A stretch of DNA of 64,000 nt from an uncultured bacterium (GCA_905215065.1 CAJMOF010000003.1:1-64000); one strand, 5' to 3'. Shown: positions 24,264-33,066, counted from the first letter of the stretch. Notes: generated by a model from the letters alone, not told the origin. Numbers and translations: made by a program.

Positions 24264-27200
24264 ATGCTGGATCTCAGAGTTATTTGCAAAAGGTACGTTA
24301 CGCAGTCGTTTACGCAGGTAGCGCTCGACAGCGTAAGCCTGTCTTTTCGCGATAACGAGTTTGTAGCCATCCTGGGTCCCTCGGGTTCGGGTAAAACTAC
24401 GATGCTCAACGTCATTGGTGGACTCGACCATTTCGATTCCGGCGACCTGCTGATCGATGGCATCTCGACCAAGGATTTCAGCGACCGCGATTGGGATGCC
24501 TACAGAAACAATCGCATTGGCTTTGTGTTTCAGAGCTACAACCTCATTCCGCACCAGAGCATTTTGGAAAACGTGGAGCTGGCGCTTACGCTCACGGGCG
24601 TGGGACATGCCGAGCGCCGCCAGCGTGCGCGTAAGGCGCTCGAGACGGTTGGTCTGGGCGAGCACGTTGACAAACGCCCGAACCAGCTTTCGGGCGGGCA
24701 GATGCAGCGCGTGGCCATTGCCCGCGCCTTGATCAACGACCCCGAGATTGTGCTGGCTGACGAGCCGACCGGCGCCTTGGATTCAACGACGTCCGTGCAG
24801 GTTATGGATTTGCTCAAGGACGTTGCGCGCGATCGTCTGGTCATCATGGTCACGCACAATCCCGAGCTGGCGTACCAGTACGCCACGCGCATCGTCAGCC
24901 TGGCGGACGGCAAGGTCACCGACGATTCCGACCCCTTTGATGTGGCCACGGTCGCACATCGCGAGGCAAAACCCACGCGCAAAACCTCGATGAGCTTTAT
25001 GACGGCGCTGGGGCTTTCTGCCCGAAACCTCATGACCAAGAAGGGCCGTACGGCCATGACTGCCTTTGCAGGTTCGATTGGCATTATTGGCATCGCGGCG
25101 ATTCTGGCGCTCTCCAACGGCGTAAACGGCTACATCAAAAAGGTCGAGGAGGACACGCTCTCAAGCTACCCGCTTACGATTTCCAAACAAGATTACGACC
25201 TGTCGTCTATGATGGGCGGACAGGGGGGCACGGATGAGGAGGCGTCCAAGGGCGAGGACTCGTCCGATGGCGCTACCGGCGGCAAGGCTCAGGGGACCGA
25301 TAAGATCCCTGTGGTCACGGCCGTAAAGGACATGTTCGCAAGTGTTAAATCTAACGATATGACGAGCTTTAAGGCATGGCTTGACGACGGCGGCAACGGT
25401 ATCGACAAAGAGGTCAACGCTATTCAGTATGGTTACGGCGTGACGCCGGTTGTCTATCGTTCGAGTAAGGGCGACGAGAAGCCCGTTCGCCTTGTTCCCA
25501 ACGCTATGACCGAGGCCATGAGCGGAGGCGCGAGCTCGGCGGCAACGGTGAGCATGGATTCCATGGGAACGTCGGTCTTTAACGAGATGATTGACGACCA
25601 GAGCCTGCTCGACAGCCAGTACGATGTCGTTGCCGGCCATTGGCCTACGTCCGCCAACGAGGCCGTGATGGTGCTTTCGAGCCGCGGAACGGTGGGCGAC
25701 TACACGCTCTACAGCATCGGCGCGCTGGATATCGATGAGCTCAACGACCTGGTTAACAGTGCCATGACGGCCGACGGCAAGGTCAAGACGCCCAAGACCG
25801 GCAGCGACTTTACCTACGACGATGCACTGTCCACGACGTTTAAGGTGTTGTCGCCGGCCGATGCCTATCGCAAAAACGAAGAGACCGGCATGTGGACTGA
25901 CATGTCTGGCGACGCCGACTTTATGAAAGCCAAGGTTGCCGACGGTATTGACGTGCGCATTGTGGGCGTGGTGCGACCCAACGAGGCGGCAAACGCGAGC
26001 GCATTGTCCCCGGGCATTGCCTATACGCATGCGCTGACTCGCCAGCTTATGGAGCGTGCTGCCGATTCGCAAATCGTGCAGGAGCAGCTTGCCCACCCCG
26101 AGACGGATGTCTTTACGGGCAAGTCTTTCGATGAACTGCAAGGCGAGGCCAAACAGGGCGTGGATTTGGGCAGCATGTTCGGTGTGGACGAAGCGGCGCT
26201 GAAGAGTGCGTTCTCGTTCGATACGTCGGCGCTCTCGGGTGCGGCCGGCGGTATAGACCTTTCTGGTATCGACTTGTCCGGGCTGGACCTTGACCTTTCG
26301 GGCGTTGGGAAGGACATCGACTTCAGCGACATCATGGCCAAAGCGCCGGCCCCAGATTTCTCGGGCATCTTTGACGGTCTGGAACTCACGCCCGAGCAGA
26401 TGCAGCAGGTAGGAACGCTTGCCAACCAGCTGTTTGAGGGCTTTCTGCAGTCTGATCAGTTTAAGGCGCTGTCGCCCGAAGATCTTAAGGACGCGTCAAA
26501 GCTTGCTGCCGCATTCTCGGCGTATCTTGAGAATGATGCCGCAGCCCAGCAATGCCTGGCTCAGCTCAAGGCGTTGGGCGGCGATGCCTTGGCCGAGCGT
26601 CTGCAGCAGGTGATGGGCGACTATGTGCAAAAGCAGCTGGCTCCGTATTTGCAGCAGTCTATGGATCAGGTGATGAAGGCGGTCAGCGAGCAGATTGCGA
26701 CGACGGTATCAACCCAGCTCAAGGCGGGTGCGGCAGGGTTCATGGACCAAATGGCGACGCAGATGTCTTCGAGTTTTGCCAACCTGGCGAGCGCCATGCG
26801 CGTGGATGCGGGCGCCTTTGCTCGTGCCATCCACTTCAACATGGACGCCGAGGATCTGAGCTCGCTCATGATGAGCTATGCCAAGGCGTCGAAGCTCACC
26901 TACGACAACAATCTGACCACGTTGGGCTATGCGGACGAGGCGGACCCCATTTCGGTCAAGATTTTCCCGCGCGACTTTGAGGCCAAGGAGCGCGTGCTCG
27001 ATTACATCGATGCGTACAACAAGCAGGTCAAAGCTGCTGGCCACGATGAGCAGGCAATCTCGTATACCGACTACATGGGCATCATCATGGGCTCGGTGAC
27101 CGACATCGTGAATACTATCAGCTTGGTGCTCATCGCATTCGTGAGTATCAGTTTGGTGGTGAGCTCCATCATGATCGGCATCATCACCTACATCAGCGTG

Positions 27201-27518
27201 CTGGAGCGCAAAAAGGAGATTGGCATCCTGCGCGCGATCGGCGCGTCAAAGCGCAACGTGGCCAACGTATTTAATGCCGAGACCTTTATCGAAGGCCTCA
27301 TTGCCGGCGTCTTTGCCATTGTCGTCGTGGTGGCCGTGAGCTTTCCGGTTAATGCCTGGGCGCTTGCGGCCAAGCAGGTGCCCAACCTGATGAGCCTGCC
27401 CGTTCAAGACGCGCTGATGCTCATTGTAATTTCGGTGCTGCTGACGGTCGTTGCCGGCCTGCTGCCGGCTCGCAGCGCATCCAAGAAAGACCCTGTGGAA
27501 GCCCTACGCTCCGAATAA
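24264..27518 (+). CDS. ABC transporter, fused ATPase and permease (MacB/FtsX-like)
   Basis: A 1084-residue single-chain exporter. Seen: an N-terminal LolD/MacB-type ATPase with Walker A ILGPSGSGKTTML, signature QLSGGQMQRVAIA, Walker B IVLADEPTGALD and H-loop VTHNPE; a first membrane segment near residue 275 (AGSIGIIGIAAILALSNGVN); a very large extracytoplasmic domain (about residues 295-935) that is Asp/Gly/Ala-rich with an S-G-I-D-L-S-G repeat stretch; and an FtsX domain with three C-terminal helices (ISLVLIAFVSISLVVSSIM; IAVFAIVVV-type; ISVLLTVVAGLLPARSASKK). Probably mechanotransmission or export of peptides/antimicrobials. ATG 24264 is chosen over TTG 24255 because GAGAGAGG is correctly spaced only for it. 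The stop touches a REP-like palindrome. Confidence 0.87.
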   Translation: MLDLRVICKRYVTQSFTQVALDSVSLSFRDNEFVAILGPSGSGKTTMLNVIGGLDHFDSGDLLIDGISTKDFSDRDWDAYRNNRIGFVFQSYNLIPHQSILENVELALTLTGVGHAERRQRARKALETVGLGEHVDKRPNQLSGGQMQRVAIARALINDPEIVLADEPTGALDSTTSVQVMDLLKDVARDRLVIMVTHNPELAYQYATRIVSLADGKVTDDSDPFDVATVAHREAKPTRKTSMSFMTALGLSARNLMTKKGRTAMTAFAGSIGIIGIAAILALSNGVNGYIKKVEEDTLSSYPLTISKQDYDLSSMMGGQGGTDEEASKGEDSSDGATGGKAQGTDKIPVVTAVKDMFASVKSNDMTSFKAWLDDGGNGIDKEVNAIQYGYGVTPVVYRSSKGDEKPVRLVPNAMTEAMSGGASSAATVSMDSMGTSVFNEMIDDQSLLDSQYDVVAGHWPTSANEAVMVLSSRGTVGDYTLYSIGALDIDELNDLVNSAMTADGKVKTPKTGSDFTYDDALSTTFKVLSPADAYRKNEETGMWTDMSGDADFMKAKVADGIDVRIVGVVRPNEAANASALSPGIAYTHALTRQLMERAADSQIVQEQLAHPETDVFTGKSFDELQGEAKQGVDLGSMFGVDEAALKSAFSFDTSALSGAAGGIDLSGIDLSGLDLDLSGVGKDIDFSDIMAKAPAPDFSGIFDGLELTPEQMQQVGTLANQLFEGFLQSDQFKALSPEDLKDASKLAAAFSAYLENDAAAQQCLAQLKALGGDALAERLQQVMGDYVQKQLAPYLQQSMDQVMKAVSEQIATTVSTQLKAGAAGFMDQMATQMSSSFANLASAMRVDAGAFARAIHFNMDAEDLSSLMMSYAKASKLTYDNNLTTLGYADEADPISVKIFPRDFEAKERVLDYIDAYNKQVKAAGHDEQAISYTDYMGIIMGSVTDIVNTISLVLIAFVSISLVVSSIMIGIITYISVLERKKEIGILRAIGASKRNVANVFNAETFIEGLIAGVFAIVVVVAVSFPVNAWALAAKQVPNLMSLPVQDALMLIVISVLLTVVAGLLPARSASKKDPVEALRSE

Positions 27519-27548
27519 TGTGACAAAGGGACAGTCCCTTTGTCACAT
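27518..27548. repeat. REP-like palindrome (TGTGACA type)
   Basis: A 31-bp palindrome, ATGTGACAAAGGGAC-A-GTCCCTTTGTCACAT, that begins on the last base of the ABC transporter stop codon and lies seven bases from the stop of the convergent gene. Confidence 0.9.
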
Positions 27549-27555
27549 TGGGTGG

Positions 27556-28689
27556 CTAGCTCGTTTTGCCCATCAATGTGATACGGATGCTTGGATGGGT
27601 GTACTCGTCAAATTCATCCTCGGGATCCGTGTCAAACGAATAGTACGTTTTGATGGGGTTGTCACTCGTCCTGATGGAGATTCTCTCGTAGAGCGAACCG
27701 TTCAAAAAAGCCTGCCTAAACTCTTCGGGGAGCTTTTGCGGTGCTAGGAGCTCGGGACTCACGGTCTTGACGTCTACGGTTTGGACGACAGAGGAAAGTT
27801 CGTCCAAGTCGAGCTCGATGCGGGCGAGGTTGTCCTCAAGGCTCGCGTCGGGGTCGATCTCTGCCGCGTAGCTCACTTCCGTGAGCGTTCCCTTGTTGTC
27901 AAAATCCAGGTACGTATAGGTCTTCTGGGCATCGGAGTCGCCGTCGTGCAGATAGCCGCGGACGTGATAGCCGTAATCTTGATATCGCTCGTAGGGGTCA
28001 TCGGCGGACACGTACTCGCATGAGGGCTCTAATGCCTTGCGTGCGATGGCGATCTGCTCGGCCGCGGCCGCGGCGTTCTCCTGCATCTCGATGTTTCCCT
28101 GCGCCAGCTGCGGGATATAGGCGCCGCACACGATCGCGAGGGGCAGCGCCACAAGCGCGACGACCCACTTCTTTGCACGGGGGACAGGCACGCCACAGGC
28201 CTCTGCCATGGCCCTTGCGTTGGCGAAGCTTTCGGCAAGCACGTCTGCCGCGGTGGCGACGGCGCCTACGGCAGCGGCGACTTCTGCCGCGCCGCCCAGG
28301 TTGCGTGCGGTCTCGTTGTCGCTGTTCTTGAGCAGGCGTGCGGCGGCCTGCGTGCCAACAACGCCTGCGATTTGTGCCGAGCGGTCTTTCTCGCTCTGCT
28401 CGATGGCGAGCCGGTTCTGCATTTCCTTCCACTGCTTGCCGCGCATGCCAAAACGCGGCGCGAGGGCACAGTAGCAGAATATGACGAGCTCGATGGCGGT
28501 GAGCACCAAGGCGGTCATCATGCCCGTCTCTTGGAAGCCTTCGTGATGGAAGACGATGTCGTCGATCATTTCGAAAGGAATAATCAATAAGGGCAGCACG
28601 AATGCCATGGCAAGCGCCGCGCCGGCAACCTTGGGACAGATGCAGTATCGCTGGATGCGCTTACGTTCTTGTTCGGAAAGTGTTGCCAT
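27556..28689 (-). CDS. Membrane protein of unknown function with extracytoplasmic C-terminus
   Basis: A 377-residue protein. Seen: two N-terminal helices (GAALAMAFVLPLLIIPFEMI and MMTALVLTAIELVIFCYCAL), a cytoplasmic Ala/Gln-rich segment (residues ~95-180), a third helix near residue 190 (WVVALVALPLAIVCGAYIP), and a ~180-residue soluble acidic C-terminal domain. I recognise no family motif. ATG at 28689 (MATLSEQER) with AAGGA upstream is chosen; an in-frame start 54 bases earlier lacks a ribosome site. It lies 63 bases after the DUF3592 gene on the same strand and is probably co-transcribed. Confidence 0.75.
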   Translation of the reverse strand: MATLSEQERKRIQRYCICPKVAGAALAMAFVLPLLIIPFEMIDDIVFHHEGFQETGMMTALVLTAIELVIFCYCALAPRFGMRGKQWKEMQNRLAIEQSEKDRSAQIAGVVGTQAAARLLKNSDNETARNLGGAAEVAAAVGAVATAADVLAESFANARAMAEACGVPVPRAKKWVVALVALPLAIVCGAYIPQLAQGNIEMQENAAAAAEQIAIARKALEPSCEYVSADDPYERYQDYGYHVRGYLHDGDSDAQKTYTYLDFDNKGTLTEVSYAAEIDPDASLEDNLARIELDLDELSSVVQTVDVKTVSPELLAPQKLPEEFRQAFLNGSLYERISIRTSDNPIKTYYSFDTDPEDEFDEYTHPSIRITLMGKTS

Positions 28690-28752
28690 GGCTGATCCTT
28701 GGTGTCGTAACGGTCGTTGCGGCGCATGGGGCGCGGGGCGCATCAGTTTGAG

Positions 28753-29280
28753 CTAGCGCTGGATAAGAACATAGAGCAAGATGCTCATCGCGATGAGCAA
28801 GAAGCCTGCGATGTTAAACATCAGTGTGGCAAAGTTGCCCACGATGGGGCGTTCGACATAGCTTTTGTCTGGGTTGCTGGGGTTGTAGTACACGGTCATT
28901 TGGCTACCGAGGGGCCAAAGCTGCTCCGCGAGGGTGCCTAGGCGGGCGATGGGGCCTGTCTGCACGTGCAGCCAGCCCTTGGCGTCTTCGTAGGCGGTGG
29001 CTTGCGTGCGGATGGGGAGTCCCGACAAGCTTTTGGTCTTTATGCCACGGAATTGTTTTTTCGCGCGGTATTGCGTGCCGTCGACGGTGTATTCCAAAAC
29101 GGGATTCATTCTGCCTTCACCCATAAAGCGATGGTCGATGACCGTCCCCATGGTCACGGCGGTACAGGCCTTGGCTTTCTTGCGGGCGGCGGCCTTCATG
29201 AGCGCGCTCACTCCGATAAGCAGGATGCCGATGCCCCCAACCAAGATGAGCGCGAGCAGGGATATCTGCGACGTGGTCAC
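28753..29280 (-). CDS. DUF3592 domain membrane protein
   Basis: A 175-residue protein with a membrane helix at each end (LLALILVGGIGILLIGVSAL, residues 8-27; LMFNIAGFLLIAMSILLYVL near the C-terminus) enclosing a beta-rich domain (GTVIDHRFMGEGRMNPVLEY... MTVYYNPSNPDKSYVE). The V-x-Y-x-P-x-x-P segment before the second helix is the hallmark of DUF3592 proteins, whose function is unknown. GTG start at 29280, with AAGGAG seven bases upstream. Confidence 0.82.
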   Translation of the reverse strand: MTTSQISLLALILVGGIGILLIGVSALMKAAARKKAKACTAVTMGTVIDHRFMGEGRMNPVLEYTVDGTQYRAKKQFRGIKTKSLSGLPIRTQATAYEDAKGWLHVQTGPIARLGTLAEQLWPLGSQMTVYYNPSNPDKSYVERPIVGNFATLMFNIAGFLLIAMSILLYVLIQR

Positions 29281-29371
29281 GGCGTTCTCCTTTGGCGCGA
29301 TACCGTCATATGTGACCCAGTATAGAGAATCCCGCCATCGATGAGCTATTGCGGGGGGGGGTCAATTCTGA

Positions 29372-29402
29372 ATGTGACAAATGGACTGTTCCTTTGTCAC
29401 AT
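29372..29402. repeat. REP-like palindrome (TGTGACA type, diverged)
   Basis: ATGTGACAAATGGAC-T-GTTCCTTTGTCACAT: same element as 27518-27548 with substitutions near the core. The 531-base gap between the DUF3592 gene and dus holds this, a 186-bp inverted repeat and two more palindromes, and no gene. Confidence 0.85.
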
Positions 29403-29416
29403 CGGGGACTGCGGAA

Positions 29417-29602
29417 TCGAGGTCTAATACTTTTCCCGAGAAGTGAACGAGTGAAAACGGACTCCCGAAGCATCGACACTTTTGGCGTGCAATTTCCTGC
29501 GGTTTTGCCAGTCAAATCCTGCGGTTTTGACGCCTAAAAATGTCAATGCTTCGGGGGTCCAAATACAGCCGTTCACTTCTCGGGAAAAGTATTAGACCTC
29601 GA
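29417..29602. mobile_element. MITE-like long inverted repeat without coding capacity
   Basis: The outer 33 bases are perfect inverted repeats (29417-29449, starting TCGAGGTCTAATAC; 29570-29602, ending GTATTAGACCTCGA). Inside, the arms remain about 70-80% complementary (CCCGAAGCAT / ATGCTTCGGG; GGCGT / ACGCC) up to a ~35-base loop that contains a direct repeat of CCTGCGGTTTTG. The whole 186 bp can fold as one hairpin. It has no transposase and no plausible gene; target-site duplication is not obvious. Confidence 0.65.
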
Positions 29603-29656
29603 AATATGGGCGGCGTTCGCGAACGGCAACTAGCTTGCGTCCGGTAGCCGGCACTT

Positions 29657-29683
29657 GGGGCAAAGGGACTGCCCTTTTGCCCC
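29657..29683. repeat. REP-like palindrome (GGGGCAAA type)
   Basis: GGGGCAAAGGGACTG followed by CCCTTTTGCCCC: the same AAAGGGAC core as the TGTGACA repeats, but with different, still self-complementary, outer arms. Confidence 0.75.
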
Positions 29684-29767
29684 TTCACCATTGCATCGTA
29701 TCTGGTGTGGAAAAAATATCGCCTGCGTTCTCGCGCCTGCGAAGAGTTCCTGAACCGCTTGAATGGG

Positions 29768-29798
29768 ATGTGACAAAGGGACTGTCCCTTTGTCACAT
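29768..29798. repeat. REP-like palindrome (TGTGACA type)
   Basis: ATGTGACAAAGGGAC-T-GTCCCTTTGTCACAT, ending 14 bases before the dus start codon, so it occupies the region where that gene's promoter or leader should be. Confidence 0.9.
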
Positions 29799-29812
29799 TG
29801 ATTTGAGAGTGG

Positions 29813-30775
29813 ATGTTGATGAATTTATCGCTGGCCCCTATGGAGGGGATTACCGGGCATGTGTTCCGTCGCGTGCATGCGGAGTGCTTTGGCGCACTCG
29901 ATTGTTATTACACGCCGTTTTTGCCGCCGCCGCGGGTGGGCAACCGCTTTGGTGGCAAGGCGTTTAAAGAGGTCGATCCTGCCAATAACCAGGGGCTTAA
30001 CGTAGTACCTCAGCTGATGTCCAAGAATGCGGACGAGTTTGTGTGGGCGGCGCAGGTGCTCGCCGAGATGGGGTACCGCGAGGTCAATCTCAACCTTGGC
30101 TGCCCCTCGGGTACGGTTGTTGCCAAAGGCAAGGGTTCGGGCTTTCTGCGCAACCTGGATGAGCTCGAGGTGTTCTTGAGCGACGTGTGCGAACGCTCAC
30201 CCTTGCCGGTGTCGGTCAAGACCAGGCTGGGGTTGGAAAGCGATGACGAGTACGAACGCGTGCTCGACCTCTATTGCCGCATGCCGCTGGCAGAGCTGAT
30301 CGTGCATCCGCGCGTGCAAAAGGACCGTTATACGGGCTCGCCGCGTAAAGAGTTTTACGGCGAGACGTTGGAGCGGGCGCCGTTTCCCGTGGCCTATAAC
30401 GGCGACATCTTTGATCTTGAGGACATGGATGCGCTGGTGGGGGCCTATCCCGGAACACGCCACGTAATGTTGGGGCGCGGCTTGCTCGCGAACCCCGCGC
30501 TGGCTCGCATGGTTAAGGGCGGCCCTGCTGCCACGGCCGCTGAGCTGCAGCGCTTCCACGACATGCTGTTTGCGGCCTATGCGGACGAGATTGGGGACAA
30601 CGCGGTCTTTCGCATGAAGGAGTGGTGGTTCTACGCCAAATGCGCCTTCGCCGATCCCGCGACCGTTCACAAGCTCGTTCGCAAGACCAAAAAGGTCGAT
30701 GAATACCGCGCTGCTGTCGAGCGCGTCTTTCGCGAGCAGCCGCTTGCGCCTGTTGCCCGCTTTTGTGGCTACTAG
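29813..30775 (+). CDS. tRNA-dihydrouridine synthase family protein
   Basis: A 320-residue FMN enzyme reducing specific uridines in tRNA to dihydrouridine. Seen: TIM-barrel start LSLAPMEGITGHVFRRV, QLMSKNADEF, the catalytic segment REVNLNLGCPSGTVVAKGKG (Cys near residue 98), VSVKTRLGLES, ELIVHPRVQKDRYTG and PVAYNGDIF, then VMLGRGLLANPAL. The C-terminal region is the helical domain usual for Dus. The ribosome site is weak (GAGAG); ATG at 29819 is an alternative start. The stop codon TAG is part of a palindromic repeat (30772-30829), and upstream sequence is all repeats. Confidence 0.9.
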   Translation: MLMNLSLAPMEGITGHVFRRVHAECFGALDCYYTPFLPPPRVGNRFGGKAFKEVDPANNQGLNVVPQLMSKNADEFVWAAQVLAEMGYREVNLNLGCPSGTVVAKGKGSGFLRNLDELEVFLSDVCERSPLPVSVKTRLGLESDDEYERVLDLYCRMPLAELIVHPRVQKDRYTGSPRKEFYGETLERAPFPVAYNGDIFDLEDMDALVGAYPGTRHVMLGRGLLANPALARMVKGGPAATAAELQRFHDMLFAAYADEIGDNAVFRMKEWWFYAKCAFADPATVHKLVRKTKKVDEYRAAVERVFREQPLAPVARFCGY

Positions 30776-30829
30776 TCGTTGGGGACGTTCTTTAACGACT
30801 AGTCATTCAAGAACGTCCCCAATGACTAG
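30772..30829. repeat. REP-like double hairpin (CTAGTC type)
   Basis: A 58-bp inverted structure: CTAGTCGTTGGGGACGTTCT at one end, AGAACGTCCCCAATGACTAG at the other. Each half also carries its own GGGGACGTTC-centred hairpin. The first TAG is the dus stop codon. Confidence 0.8.
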
Positions 30830-30839
30830 ATTGAAAAGC

Positions 30840-30894
30840 TGTACGTCAGCATCCAAAGATGTCGGAAAATGTCGACTTTGGATGCTGGCGTACA
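30840..30894. repeat. Long hairpin between dus and glutaredoxin genes
   Basis: TGTACGTCAGCATCCAAAG (30840-30858) and CTTTGGATGCTGGCGTACA (30876-30894) form a 19-bp stem with one G-T pair around a 17-base loop. It may terminate the convergent transcripts. It is unlike the GGGAC family. Confidence 0.75.
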
Positions 30895-30949
30895 TGTTTG
30901 GTTCGTATGGGTTCGGCTCGGTTGGCGCGAACTGGCCGCAGTGCGCGTG

Positions 30950-31195
30950 CTAGAGCAGGTTCTTCTGCACCCACGCGATGATGTCGCTCGACTCGTAGAG
31001 CGGTTTACCGTCGATGAACAGGCAGGGAACCTGGCGCTTTCCGCCGACGGCGATGAGTGTCTGCTCGGCATCGGGGTCGGTCGAGATATTGCGCTCGGGG
31101 ATGGTCACGCCGTTATCGGCCAAAAAGCGCTTGACCTTTATGCAATACGGGCAGCCGGTCATAACGTAGAGCACGAGTTCGTGATCAGTAGCCAT
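30950..31195 (-). CDS. Glutaredoxin
   Basis: An 81-residue thioredoxin-fold redox protein. Seen: the dithiol active site VMTGCPYCIKVKRFL at about residues 10-24, RNISTDPDAEQTLI, the cis-proline segment KRQVPCLFIDGKPLYES and a final helix. Its length is normal for small glutaredoxins. ATG at 31195 follows GGAG. It could work with glutathione-like thiols or as a general disulfide reductant (for example for NrdEF-type reductase); its donor is not apparent. Confidence 0.9.
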   Translation of the reverse strand: MATDHELVLYVMTGCPYCIKVKRFLADNGVTIPERNISTDPDAEQTLIAVGGKRQVPCLFIDGKPLYESSDIIAWVQKNLL

Positions 31196-31247
31196 GGTGT
31201 CTCCAATCGGTTGAGGTTTCGGTTGAGATACCCAAAGCCGCCGCAGT

Positions 31248-32075
31248 CTATGCGCGATCCATTGATGACTCGATGGCATGGACCAGAAACGCCGTGGCTC
31301 CGGTGCCGCAGGGCTTGTCGTAGTAGTCGATAAAGCGCTGATCGGCAAGATAGCCGTGGGCGAGGCCCAGGTATGCTTCGTCTTGGGGCTCGTGTCCCCA
31401 GTTAAGGCCAATCCATCGACGGTGCATTGCTACAAGCTTGCGGGCCTCGCTGCCTTCCGGTTCGCCATCGCCCATGGCAATCGAGAGCTGGCCCAGAACA
31501 GCGCGTTCAAGTTCCTTCATGTCGTTCCATGTCTCGGGGTCCATGCCCAGCAGTGCCTCGTTTGCTGCATCGACAGCCTCGTCGCCATAGCGCGCCCGCG
31601 CCTCGGCGCCGAAGCGCTCCTCGTTTTCCTGCACGGCGCGCCAGCGCTCCAGCTGCGGCAAGACGGCACCCATGAGTGAGACGGCCTCGTCGAGCGACAT
31701 GCCGGTGTTTTGTGCCAGGCGCGGGGCACAATCCTCGATCATTGCCTCCATCGTGGTGTCGTAGGTGTACTTGCCGTGCTCGTAGCACCACTTGCAGTAA
31801 TGGTCGGTCGTGGCGCCCGTGGCGTCGGTGCCGCAGTCGTTGGGCGTGAGTATCATGCCGCAGCTCTGACAATAGTGCTCGGGCATTTCGAGCAGGTGGG
31901 ACAGCGGTTCTCCGGTTATGGCGGCAATGAGCTTCATCATGTCGATGCCCGGTGTGACTTCGCCGCGTTCCCAACGGCTGACGGCTTGGCGTGTGACGAA
32001 GAGCTTGGCGGCGAGTTGCTCTTGGGTAAGATGATGGGCGCGACGGACAGCAATGAGCTTTTCTGCGAAGGCCAT
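31248..32075 (-). CDS. XRE regulator with zinc ribbon and TipAS-like ligand domain
   Basis: A 275-residue regulator with three parts. Residues ~1-60 are an HTH (LIAVRRAHHLTQEQLAAKLF then VTRQAVSRWERGEVTPGIDM). Residues ~68-110 are a zinc ribbon (YCQSCGMILTPNDCG then YCKWCYEHGKYTYD). Residues ~120-275 resemble the TipAS domain of MerR-type TipA (MSLDEAVSLMGAVLPQLERW, WNDMKELERAVLGQL, AYLGLAHGYLADQRFIDYYD, TAFLVHAIESSM). TipAS binds thiopeptide and other antibiotics in Streptomyces. Here it is joined to an XRE rather than a MerR DNA-binding domain. ATG at 32075 follows AAAGGAG. The target is unknown. Confidence 0.82.
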   Translation of the reverse strand: MAFAEKLIAVRRAHHLTQEQLAAKLFVTRQAVSRWERGEVTPGIDMMKLIAAITGEPLSHLLEMPEHYCQSCGMILTPNDCGTDATGATTDHYCKWCYEHGKYTYDTTMEAMIEDCAPRLAQNTGMSLDEAVSLMGAVLPQLERWRAVQENEERFGAEARARYGDEAVDAANEALLGMDPETWNDMKELERAVLGQLSIAMGDGEPEGSEARKLVAMHRRWIGLNWGHEPQDEAYLGLAHGYLADQRFIDYYDKPCGTGATAFLVHAIESSMDRA

Positions 32076-32216
32076 AACGGCTCCTTTCTGCTGGTTGTTG
32101 GCTTTAAGCATACGCGGCGGCAGGTGCCCTTCCAAGCAACCGTTGGTTGCGCGACGGGGGCTGCGGCGAAGAATTGCGTACAACGTCCCACGCCTCCATG
32201 CCGTACAATGACCGGC

Positions 32217-32954
32217 ATGGAACCTATTGCACACATACATACCGATCTGCCGCAGAAGTTCGGCATTCCGCGCAACAGCTTTTTGGCGCCCCATTTGCAG
32301 GGACGCATCGTCTTTGAACCGGAATTTGCCTCCAACGCAGCAGTTGAGGGTCTGGATTCCTTCTCTCACCTATGGTTGCTCTGGCGCTTCGAAAACGGCA
32401 CGCCCGGCGGCACGGCTAAGGACATAGCCGCCGATGCCAAAAAGCAGGACAGGTCCGGAACTAATGCCAAGTGGTCGAAAACCGTGCGTCCGCCGCGTCT
32501 GGGCGGAGCCGAGCGTGTGGGCGTCTTTGCCACGCGCAGTCCGTTTCGCCCTAATCCCATCGGTCTCACCTGCGTCAAGCTTGATCGTGTCGAGCTCACC
32601 GACGATGGTCCCATCATCCATGTGTTGGGGGCCGACCTGCGCGACGGCACGCCCATCTACGACATTAAGCCCTACATTCCGTTTGCGGATTGCCATCCGG
32701 ATGCGACCGGCGGCTGGATTGAGGATGCGCCGTGGCAAGAGCTCGACGTCGAGTTTCCGCAAGCGCTGCAGGATATGGTCCCGCCTACAAAGCTTCCTGG
32801 CTTGGTTGAGGTTCTTCGCCAGGATCCGCGCCGCGCGGGCAGCAAGCACGAGCCAAACCGTGTTTATCACTTGGCCTTCGCCGGGCTCGACATATCTTTT
32901 ACGGTCGATGAAACCCGGCTAACCGTAGTCGCCGTCAACGACGCGCAAGACTAA
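32217..32954 (+). CDS. trmO: tRNA (adenine37-N6)-methyltransferase TrmO
   Basis: A 245-residue SAM-dependent methyltransferase that adds the N6 methyl of m6t6A37 in threonine tRNA. Seen: the TsaA/YaeB fold with FGIPRNSFLAPHLQGRIVFE, LDSFSHLWLLWRFE, the SAM-binding RVGVFATRSPFRPNPIGLTC (about residues 98-117) and GADLRDGTPIYDIKPYIPFAD, plus a C-terminal extension as in YaeB. No ribosome site precedes either ATG 32208 or ATG 32217, but TACAAT (32204-32209) lies seven bases before 32217, so a leaderless transcript is possible. Confidence 0.9.
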   Translation: MEPIAHIHTDLPQKFGIPRNSFLAPHLQGRIVFEPEFASNAAVEGLDSFSHLWLLWRFENGTPGGTAKDIAADAKKQDRSGTNAKWSKTVRPPRLGGAERVGVFATRSPFRPNPIGLTCVKLDRVELTDDGPIIHVLGADLRDGTPIYDIKPYIPFADCHPDATGGWIEDAPWQELDVEFPQALQDMVPPTKLPGLVEVLRQDPRRAGSKHEPNRVYHLAFAGLDISFTVDETRLTVVAVNDAQD

Positions 32955-33066
32955 TCAGCCATTCGTCCGCACCCGTCAAATTAAGAGCCAAACCCCATGC
33001 CAAAACCGCCCATGCTGGTGGACAATAACGCCTACCAAAACAATCCGCTTTGCATGGGAGCCCAGG

